Shown: one piece after another, positions 57,593 through 64,000 of the stretch | How the letters are laid out: every line of letters begins with the position of its first letter | Position numbering within the stretch: position 1 is the stretch's first letter | Assembly: GCA_001899765.1 (NCBI GenBank) | Contig: MKWM01000012.1 | Span: 16,594 to 80,593 of the forward strand | Length of the DNA: 64,000 bases | Source: Thiobacillus sp. 63-78 | GTDB lineage: Bacteria > Pseudomonadota > Gammaproteobacteria > Burkholderiales > Thiobacillaceae | Direction: 5' to 3' | The notes under the pieces: model-generated | What the model was told of the DNA's origin: nothing | Database searches by the model: none | Seen by the model: the letters and a program-made list of their open reading frames with translations, nothing else | Translations under genes and position numbers: made by a program

Positions 57593-57877
57593 TCACGCGG
57601 CCGCATAGATCCGTACTTCCGGATCCGTGCCCAGCAAGGGCTGCAGGCGAGCGACCACATTGGCGGTGAACAGCTCACTCTGCAAGTAAGCCTGAGCGTT
57701 CTCCTTGCTGTCGAAACCATGCAGGACCTGCACGTCCTCGTCCCGCACCAGCAGTTCCTTCGATTTCGCGCCGACGATGGTGTTGAGGAACAGCGTCTTG
57801 AATTCATGGTAGATGCAAGCAGCGGCGGGCCGATTGGCAGCAGAGGTGTTGAGGGTGATTTGCAGATAAGCGGCCAT
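57593..57877 (-). CDS. ABM-type (quinol monooxygenase-like) small protein
   Basis: 94 residues. AAYLQITLNTSAANRPAAAC and LVRDEDVQVLHGFDSKENAQ, then AYLQSELFTANVVARLQPLL, suggest an antibiotic-biosynthesis-monooxygenase dimer fold (YgiN-like). First gene of the minus-strand operon and divergent from a LysR gene. The 154 bases to the amine oxidase gene show no other gene. The reaction is unknown; many members are cofactor-free oxygenases. Confidence 0.65.
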   Translation of the reverse strand: MAAYLQITLNTSAANRPAAACIYHEFKTLFLNTIVGAKSKELLVRDEDVQVLHGFDSKENAQAYLQSELFTANVVARLQPLLGTDPEVRIYAAA

Positions 57878-58020
57878 GACGAACTCCTATGGTTGAGGGT
57901 GAACAACGCATCGGGTCAAGAGGAAAAATTGAAAACAATTTCTTGTTTAAATCCCATTGACTGAATCGGATTTTTACTTTCTGACAAGTGATAAGCAAAT
58001 GAGATATAGTTTTCTCCATT

Positions 58021-58035
58021 GAAAGAAAATCTTTC
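58021..58035. promoter_or_regulatory. Palindrome overlapping the LysR gene leader
   Basis: GAAAGA-AAA-TCTTTC, a perfect 6-bp inverted repeat three bases ahead of the LysR ATG (58038) and about 145 bases from the start of the divergent operon. It fits an autoregulatory site; it covers the region where the ribosome binds. Confidence 0.45.
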
Positions 58036-58037
58036 TC

Positions 58038-58952
58038 ATGATGAAAACCCCTGTCCACCTGAACGCCTTGCGGGCATTCGAAGCCAGCGCCCGTCATCGG
58101 AGCTTTTCCGCGGCGGCGGCCGAACTGAACGTGACGCCGGCAGCCGTCGGCCAGCTCGTGCGTGCGCTGGAAGAATGGTTGGGCACGCCGTTGTTCCACC
58201 GTGGCAACAGCGGACGGGCCAGGCTCGTTGCCACCGACGCGGCGCAACGCGCCTTGCCCGACATTCGGGCAGGCTTCGACAGCTTGAGTCTGGGGCTGGA
58301 ACGGCTCAAGGAAGGGGCGACCGGCGGCGTGCTGACCGTAACGGTCAGCCCGGCCTTCGCCGCCAAGTGGCTGCTGCCGCGCATCGAACGCTTCCAGGCC
58401 GCATGGCCCGATACCGACATCCGTCTGGACACGAACCACAAGCCCGTGGATTTCGTGGCGCAGCGGGTGGATATCGGCGTGCGCTACGGCATGGGGGACT
58501 GGCCGGGGCTGGTTGCGGAGAAGCTGATGGACGAGGAAATCTATCCAGTGTGTTCGCCGGCATTGCCGCGTCGGCATCGACGACTGCGCAAGCCGGGCGA
58601 TCTGATACGGGAAACCCTGATTCATGATCTGTCGATGGACGGCTACACAGGTTTTCCTTCGTGGGACGCCTGGTTCCAGAAAGCCGGCGTGACCGGCGCA
58701 GGCGCCCTGCGTGGCATGAAGATCAACAATTCCGCAGCGGTCTTGCAGGCGGCGATCGAAGGTCACGGCATCGCGCTCGCCCGCAGCGTGATGGCGCGCG
58801 ACGATCTGGCCGCAGGCCGCTTGGTGCGGCTGTTTCCCGGGATCGCCTGCACGTCGGCACTGGCCTACTACGTGGTCTACCGCGCCGAGTGTTCCAGCTT
58901 GCCGCGCCTGGTCGCATTTCGGGATTGGCTGCTCAAGGAAGCTGCCACATAG
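58038..58952 (+). CDS. LysR-family regulator, GcvA type
   Basis: 304 residues. The N-terminal helix-turn-helix is ALRAFEASARHRSFSAAAAE, then LNVTPAAVGQLVRALEEWLG. The effector domain has VSPAFAAKWLLPRIERFQ and VDIGVRYGMGDWPGL, close to GcvA/AmpR-like regulators. Divergent from the monooxygenase/amine oxidase/dehydrogenase operon with a 160-bp shared region, so it most likely controls it. The inducer is unknown. Confidence 0.9.
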   Translation: MMKTPVHLNALRAFEASARHRSFSAAAAELNVTPAAVGQLVRALEEWLGTPLFHRGNSGRARLVATDAAQRALPDIRAGFDSLSLGLERLKEGATGGVLTVTVSPAFAAKWLLPRIERFQAAWPDTDIRLDTNHKPVDFVAQRVDIGVRYGMGDWPGLVAEKLMDEEIYPVCSPALPRRHRRLRKPGDLIRETLIHDLSMDGYTGFPSWDAWFQKAGVTGAGALRGMKINNSAAVLQAAIEGHGIALARSVMARDDLAAGRLVRLFPGIACTSALAYYVVYRAECSSLPRLVAFRDWLLKEAAT

Positions 58953-59036
58953 CGACGTGTGCGGCATCAGACCAACGGTCTCCGCTGTCGTGCAGCGTTG
59001 CCCATGCCGGATCGGGAACGCAATACTGGATGCATG

Positions 59037-60371
59037 TCATGCCGACATATACTCCATCAGGGTAAGCGGGCCGCCTGCGCGTTCCGCACGCGGCGCACGC
59101 TGACGGAGTTCCAGGCTGGCGGCCAGCAGGGCCAGTTGGGCGACGACGCCATAAGCGAAGAAGCGGTTGGGCGGGGTATCCGGTCCGCCGCACGGATCCG
59201 GCATGGCACAGGGTCCCTCGAAGGACAAGGGCTGGAAATGCATGCCGGGTGCGTTGAGATTCTCGTCACGCCGGCGATCGGCATGCGCGCGGTAGAAGCC
59301 CCCCACGATGTAGCGGTCGATCATGTAAATCGCCGGCTCGGCGGCGCCGCCGTTGACGGTTTCGATGGTATGCACGCCTTCCTGGATGATCACTTCGGTG
59401 ACGGGCAGTCCTTCTTTCACGACGGCCATCTTGTTTCGCTGTTTGCGATTGAGATCTTTCACTTCGGCGGCATCGTAAATGGTCATGATGCCCATGCCGT
59501 AAGTGCCGGCATTGGCCTTGACGATGACGAAGGGCTGCGCCTTGATGCCGTATTCGCGGTACCTGGCGCGCGTGCGGGACAGTACGGCATCCACCTTGGC
59601 GGCCAGACAGTCCTCCCCGGTCCGTTCCCGGAAATTGATCCCATCGCAGACGGCGAAATCCGGATCGATCAGCCAGGGATCGATACCGATGGCTGCGGCG
59701 AAACGGCTGGCAACTTCCCTGAAGGCCGCGAAGTGATCGGATTTGCGCCGCGTCGTCCAGCCGGCATGGAGCGGCGGAATGATCGCCTGTTCGTGCAGAT
59801 TTTCCAGGATGTCCGGAATGCCGGCCGACAAATCGTTGTTGAGCAGGATGGCGTCAGGGTCGAAATCCCTGAGTACCAGGCGACGCCGCTCGGGGCCGGG
59901 GCGCAACAAGGGCTCCAGCACCAGGCTCTGGCCATCGGCAAGGGGAATCGGCGTCGGGACCGTGATTTCGGGCAGCAGGCTGCCGATGCGCACGTTGAGG
60001 CCCGCCCGTCGCAGAATCATGGTCAGTTGCAGCACGTTCTGCAGATAGAACGGGTTGCGGGTGTGGCTCTCCGGAATCAGGAGCAGCTTGCGGGCACCCG
60101 GGCAGTGCTGCTCGATGGCCGACATGACGGCCGGCGTGCATAGTGGATGGAACAGCGTATGGAGATTGTTCCAGCCGCCGGGAAACAGGTTGGTGTCGAC
60201 CGGTGCCAGCTTGAAACCGCTATGGCGAAGATCGACGGACGCATAGAAAGGTGGAACATGCCCCTGCCATTGGTCGTGCAGCCAGTGTTTGACCGTGGCG
60301 GCGTTGTCCAGGAAATGCTTTTCCAGATCCAGCACCGGTCCGGTGAGCGCCGTGGTGAAATGCGGAATCAT
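59037..60371 (-). CDS. gshA: Glutamate-cysteine ligase (GshA, PF08886 type)
   Basis: 444 residues. VDTNLFPGGWNNLH, ILLNNDLSAGIPDILENLHE and IVKANAGTYGMGIMTIYDA fit the proteobacterial GshA family with an ATP-grasp-like fold, unrelated to the enterobacterial enzyme. It joins glutamate and cysteine in the first step of glutathione synthesis in the cytoplasm. It stands alone on the minus strand. Neighbouring sulfur/redox genes (CoA-disulfide reductase-rhodanese downstream of the next regulator) make a thiol-homeostasis context. Confidence 0.88.
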   Translation of the reverse strand: MIPHFTTALTGPVLDLEKHFLDNAATVKHWLHDQWQGHVPPFYASVDLRHSGFKLAPVDTNLFPGGWNNLHTLFHPLCTPAVMSAIEQHCPGARKLLLIPESHTRNPFYLQNVLQLTMILRRAGLNVRIGSLLPEITVPTPIPLADGQSLVLEPLLRPGPERRRLVLRDFDPDAILLNNDLSAGIPDILENLHEQAIIPPLHAGWTTRRKSDHFAAFREVASRFAAAIGIDPWLIDPDFAVCDGINFRERTGEDCLAAKVDAVLSRTRARYREYGIKAQPFVIVKANAGTYGMGIMTIYDAAEVKDLNRKQRNKMAVVKEGLPVTEVIIQEGVHTIETVNGGAAEPAIYMIDRYIVGGFYRAHADRRRDENLNAPGMHFQPLSFEGPCAMPDPCGGPDTPPNRFFAYGVVAQLALLAASLELRQRAPRAERAGGPLTLMEYMSA

Positions 60372-60707
60372 CGGGAAGCCTCAGCGCGTATGCGCGTGAG
60401 AGGTTCGGGCTTGGGCCGCGCCGCGGGCAGGGGGTTCAGCCAGAACCAGTCGGGACACGCTAGTGGAGGGGGATCGCAGAGGGACGGACAGACGCACGGG
60501 CGGTCTCCGAAGGGCGAATCGATCAAACGAGGCCTGTCCGGCAGTAGAGGCGGTGCGAAGCGGCATCACACGTACAGGCCATCGGATCTACCCGGAATCG
60601 GTCAATTCACGGCGGTATGCCGCCTCGTCTCGCTGCGGGCTGTCTTCCTGCTCGCGGGAAGACAACCCGCAACTTGAAGCGCATTATCTTGATCCCTTGC
60701 CGAACAT
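60372..60707. other. Intergenic gap upstream of gshA
   Basis: About 335 bases between the divergent gshA and the second LysR gene region. Short open frames here have no features of real proteins. The gshA promoter should lie near 60372-60450 but no clear match is visible. Confidence 0.4.
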
Positions 60708-60752
60708 TGAAATTATTAATGTACATGTCACTTATTTGAATATTCAATCAAT
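60708..60752 (+). repeat. 45-bp AT-rich promoter element, copy B (second LysR gene)
   Basis: Begins TGAAATTATTAATGTACATG and ends with TTATTTGAATATTCAATCAA, including the perfect 12-bp palindrome TTGAATATTCAA. It ends 92 bases before the LysR ATG at 60845. See copies A (53099) and C (61859). Confidence 0.65.
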
Positions 60753-60844
60753 GCGCTGGCCTGATTTGACCATGAGTTGACGGAAACTTGCTTAAATTGG
60801 AAGGCACCGTGAAGATCACGATGTCGTGCAGGAGGTTGTTCATC

Positions 60845-61807
60845 ATGAGTATCAGTGAATATCGTTTTGCCTGTGCCGTTGCCAGCAGCGGGTCGTTCAC
60901 CGCTGCCGCGGATGCGTGCTTTGTCACCCAGCCGACATTGTCGAATGGCATTGCCCGGCTTGAACATGAGTTTGGCGAGCGCATCTTCATCCGCACGACG
61001 CGCAAGGTGACGCTCACGCCGTTCGGCGAGCACATCCTCCCCTATCTGAGCGAAATCGTGCACGCCCAGGAGACGCTCAAGCGGCAGGTGCGGACGTTTG
61101 GCGCGCCGGAAACGCGCGCCATTCATATAGGGTTGTCGCCCTTGATCGATGCACGCCAGGTGGCCCGGGTGATCGCCCCGTTTCGCCACAAGTGCCCCGA
61201 AATCGAAATCGTGCTGTGCGAAATGAACCTGACGAATCTGGATCGCGAATTCGCCGAAGGACGTATTGATTTCCTGGTCGAAGTCGAAAACGTCACGAAA
61301 CGCTCATGCCAGAGCATCGTCCTGTATCGCGAACCGCTGGTGTTCGTGCCGCGCGGCGGCATGCCGAAGGAAAAAGTCACCGGTCACGGCGTGCGTCTGG
61401 CGGATATCGTGGAGGAGACCTTCGTGATGGCGCCCAACGACGCGTGCGGACTTGCGCGCGCCACGCGCGAATTGTTTCGCAGACATCGCTGCAAGCTGAA
61501 TGAGTACGCCGGAGAGACGCTAAGCTGTCAGGTACTGGAAGAGTGGGCGATGCTGGGCATCGGCGCGGCCATCCTGCCGGGTTCCAAGTTGAGGCAGATG
61601 AATCGGGCCTTCCCGATCACCGACAAGTCCGGTCTGGATGTCGATATGCCTGTCACCGCGACCTGGTCGCGCAAGCTCACGTCCGTCCCCCATGTTTCGG
61701 AATTCATCGAGCATTTGCAGGCGACGGCTGCGTCCCTGAAGCCCCGCGGCAAGAAGCCCCGGTTGAAACAGGCCGAGACGCCATTACCGAAACCCTGCGA
61801 AGTGTGA
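60845..61807 (+). CDS. LysR-family regulator, CysB/OxyR-like architecture
   Basis: 320 residues from the ATG at 60845, which has AGGAGG nine bases upstream; in-frame starts at 60788 and 60821 lack this. The helix-turn-helix is YRFACAVASSGSFTAAADA, then TQPTLSNGIARLEHEFGERIF. The effector domain has a Cys in VLCEMNLTNLDREF and another in DACGLARATRELF, so redox sensing is conceivable. The C-terminus is basic (KPRGKKPRLKQ). It lies ahead of the reductase-rhodanese gene, and both share the 45-bp promoter element, so it is the prime candidate to bind it. Confidence 0.88.
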   Translation: MSISEYRFACAVASSGSFTAAADACFVTQPTLSNGIARLEHEFGERIFIRTTRKVTLTPFGEHILPYLSEIVHAQETLKRQVRTFGAPETRAIHIGLSPLIDARQVARVIAPFRHKCPEIEIVLCEMNLTNLDREFAEGRIDFLVEVENVTKRSCQSIVLYREPLVFVPRGGMPKEKVTGHGVRLADIVEETFVMAPNDACGLARATRELFRRHRCKLNEYAGETLSCQVLEEWAMLGIGAAILPGSKLRQMNRAFPITDKSGLDVDMPVTATWSRKLTSVPHVSEFIEHLQATAASLKPRGKKPRLKQAETPLPKPCEV

Positions 61808-61858
61808 TCGCCGGTGACGTGGTTGGCCTTCGTGCAGCATCAATAGCCCGGGAGCGGC

Positions 61859-61902
61859 ATGATTGAATATCCAAATGAATGGCATGTGCATTCACAATTT
61901 CC
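61859..61902 (-). repeat. 45-bp AT-rich promoter element, copy C (reductase-rhodanese)
   Basis: On the minus strand it reads GGAAATTGTGAATGCACATG and then CCATTCATTTGGATATTCAA. It ends 86 bases ahead of the ATG at 61989, in opposite orientation to copies A and B relative to the gene. The inner GAATG-N7-CATTC is also an inverted repeat. Confidence 0.6.
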
Positions 61903-61988
61903 AGCCCCGGCAGGGGGAAGCGGACAATCCGCCGCAGGCTGCGGGCAGGACAGACGCCGCATGAATATTGACGATTCCAGGAGACTCG

Positions 61989-63716
61989 ATGGCCCTGCAT
62001 TCCAACCCCGCACACGATCACGCAAACCCGTCACCTGAGCACGCGAAGGCGCACAAGACCACGGTCATTGTCGGCGGCGTCGCCGGCGGCGCATCGTGCG
62101 CCGCGCGTCTGCGCCGCAACGACGAACACGCCCATATCATCGTCCTGGAACGCGGCCCCTACGTTTCGTTCGCCAATTGCGGTCTGCCCTACTACCTGGG
62201 CGGGGTCATCGAAAAGGAAGAGGCGTTGCTGCTCTCCAGTCCGGCGTTCTTCAAGCGCCGCTTCGATATCGACGTGCGCACCGGCCACGACGTTGTCGCC
62301 ATCGACCGCGCCGCGCGCACGATACGCGTTCAGCCGGACGACGGCCCCGACTACGAACTGGCCTACGACGCCCTGGTCCTGTCGCCCGGCGCGCAACCCA
62401 TCCGTCCGCCGCTGCCCGGCATCGACCTGCCCGGCATCTTCTCGTTGCGCACCGTGCCGGACAGCAACCTCATCAAGCAGTGGATCACCCGGCACAAGGT
62501 CAGGCGCGCCGTGGTGATCGGGGGCGGTTTCATCGGCCTGGAGGTCGTCGAGAACCTGCACCATCTGGGCATCCAGGTTGCCTTGATCGAACTGGGCGAA
62601 CAGGTCATGTCGATGATCGATCGGGAAATGGTTCAGCCCATGACCCAAGCCATCCGTGCGGCCGGCGTCGACCTCCGTCTGCGCACCAAGGTGAGCGGCT
62701 TCGAGCCCGGTGCCAGAGGCCGGGGCCTCAAGGTCGGTTTTGCGGATGGCAGCCAGCTCGATACCGACATGGTCATCCTGGCGGTCGGCGTGAGCCCGGA
62801 AAACAGTCTGGCCCAGGCCGCGGGGCTTGCCCTGGGCGCGCGTGGCCATATTTCGGTGGATGCCCGCATGCAGACTTCGGATCCGCATATCTACGCCGTC
62901 GGCGATGCGGTCGAGGTGCGATGCGCGCTCACCGGCCAGCGTGTTGCCGTGCCGCTTGCCGGCCCCGCCAACCGCCAGGGCCGCCTGGTCGCCGATGTCA
63001 TCGCGGGCAAGCGGCGCGGCTTCCGCGGCGTGCAGGGTACCGCTGTATGCGGGGCCTTCGGCCTGACCCTGGCCAGCACCGGTTTGAACGAGCGCACCCT
63101 GCGCAATTTGCGCATCCCGTATGAGGTGGTCTATGCCCACCCGCTCAACCATGTCGGCTATTACCCGGGTGCCACGACCATCAACATGAAACTGCTCTAC
63201 GACACGACCGACGGGCGTGTCCTGGGGGCTCAGGCCGTGGGTCAGGACGGCGTCGAGCGGCGTATCGACGTCATCGCCATGGCTATCCAGATGAAAGCCA
63301 GCGTCTTCGACCTGGAAGAAGCCGAGCTCTGCTACGCCCCCCAGTATGGGGCCGCCAAGGATCCCGTGAACCTGGTCGGCATGATCGCCGCCAATGCCAT
63401 GCGTGGCGACCTGCCCATCACGCACTGGAGCGACGTCGACGACGCCGCCGCCTCCATCCTGGACGTGCGTACCAAGGAAGAAGTGGAAAAGGACCGTCTG
63501 CCGTGCGAGATGCATATCCCCATTGATGAATTGCGCGCCCGCCTGCACGAGCTTCCCGCCGACAAGCCCATCCACGTGGTGTGCGGCGTCGGCTTGCGCG
63601 CGTACAACGCCATCCGCATGTTGCGCCAGCACGGCTACCGGGCCAGTCTGCTCTCCGGTGGTTTTTCGACCTGGTCGCACCTCAACCCGCCAGAACAAAG
63701 CGCTGCGCAAGGCTAG
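61989..63716 (+). CDS. CoA-disulfide reductase-rhodanese fusion (CoADR-Rhd)
   Basis: 575 residues from the ATG at 61989, which has AGGAGA five bases upstream. An N-terminal flavoprotein disulfide reductase has FAD site VIVGGVAGGASCAARLRR, redox Cys in SFANCGLPYYLGG (single-cysteine type), NADH site AVVIGGGFIGLEV and FAD-closing YAVGDAVEV. From about residue 460 a rhodanese domain has active-site Cys in HVVCGVGLRAYNA. Such fusions reduce CoA disulfide, CoA persulfide or polysulfide with NAD(P)H. The gene follows the second LysR gene. Confidence 0.92.
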   Translation: MALHSNPAHDHANPSPEHAKAHKTTVIVGGVAGGASCAARLRRNDEHAHIIVLERGPYVSFANCGLPYYLGGVIEKEEALLLSSPAFFKRRFDIDVRTGHDVVAIDRAARTIRVQPDDGPDYELAYDALVLSPGAQPIRPPLPGIDLPGIFSLRTVPDSNLIKQWITRHKVRRAVVIGGGFIGLEVVENLHHLGIQVALIELGEQVMSMIDREMVQPMTQAIRAAGVDLRLRTKVSGFEPGARGRGLKVGFADGSQLDTDMVILAVGVSPENSLAQAAGLALGARGHISVDARMQTSDPHIYAVGDAVEVRCALTGQRVAVPLAGPANRQGRLVADVIAGKRRGFRGVQGTAVCGAFGLTLASTGLNERTLRNLRIPYEVVYAHPLNHVGYYPGATTINMKLLYDTTDGRVLGAQAVGQDGVERRIDVIAMAIQMKASVFDLEEAELCYAPQYGAAKDPVNLVGMIAANAMRGDLPITHWSDVDDAAASILDVRTKEEVEKDRLPCEMHIPIDELRARLHELPADKPIHVVCGVGLRAYNAIRMLRQHGYRASLLSGGFSTWSHLNPPEQSAAQG

Positions 63717-64000
63717 CTGGCCAAGGCAAGAGGCGCTTGGCCGAGGGCCGGGCGTGGCCTTCGACCATGACATCGGTACGAACCTCGCCCCGGCGTGCGC
63801 GATACCGGGGAAGTCGTGGTCAGCCTGCTGACCAATCCTGTCGTCTACATGGCATCCACTGCGTGCGGGGCGTCCTTCACGCTGCCGGACACTGCCCCCA
63901 TCGCATCCGTCGACACTGCGACAGCCTTGTCCAATGACACATGAGCCTGAAGGTAGTGGTGTAAATCCAAAGTGAGTTGAGCCTGAAGGTGGATGAATCG
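63717..64000. other. Trailing gap with a 13-bp direct repeat
   Basis: No gene is supported. TGAGCCTGAAGGT occurs at 63942-63954 and again at 63978-63990, 36 bases apart, close to the window end. It may belong to a mobile element or the next gene's leader that begins beyond the window. Confidence 0.35.

Overview
The window is high-GC Gram-negative chromosomal DNA, most likely from a betaproteobacterium, possibly a sulfur- or iron-oxidising relative of the Nitrosomonadales. This rests on a complete 14-gene nuoA-N operon with separate nuoC and nuoD, a DUF2818-type membrane gene behind nuoN, and beta-type NuoB/NuoI sequences. The exact taxon cannot be read from the window.

Layout. 1-6.0 kb: a signalling cluster with a truncated EAL-receiver protein, a large PAS histidine kinase, a STAS antagonist and a receiver-PP2C-HATPase protein, ending at an IS4-type remnant. 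6.6-21.7 kb: the nuo operon for respiratory complex I with a sigma70-like promoter, then DUF2818 and an S4 protein. 21.75-25.4 kb, minus strand: a methyltransferase, a small conserved protein and mutS.

25.4-48.4 kb is a defence island with IS debris. It holds an AbiE toxin-antitoxin pair, a type II CBASS operon (DUF2188, CapV phospholipase, DncV-like nucleotidyltransferase, Cap2, Cap3), a divergent HTH plus ImmA/IrrE pair resembling the CBASS regulators CapH/CapP, a WYL regulator followed by a full Wadjet jetABCD operon, an unrecognised three-gene operon whose first product carries a PD-(D/E)XK-like motif, a frameshifted Abi-family gene, an attC-like hairpin and two acetyltransferase genes. 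Near-identical 20-bp direct repeats at 25.4 and 48.3 kb bracket the island. No integrase gene is intact.

48.6-64 kb: an SDR oxidoreductase; a nickel module (TonB receptor and NiCoT permease, divergent from nikR); IS5 debris; a RelE/ParE toxin-antitoxin pair; an MFS remnant; a LysR-controlled monooxygenase/amine oxidase/alcohol dehydrogenase operon; gshA; a second LysR gene; and a CoA-disulfide-reductase-rhodanese fusion. A ~45-bp AT-rich element occurs three times here, each 57-93 bp upstream of a gene start (nikR, the second lysR, the reductase-rhodanese), which suggests an undescribed small regulon.

The strongest candidates for something new are the three-gene operon at 43.2-46.1 kb, the CBASS regulatory region with two matching 18-bp operators, and the three-copy promoter element.
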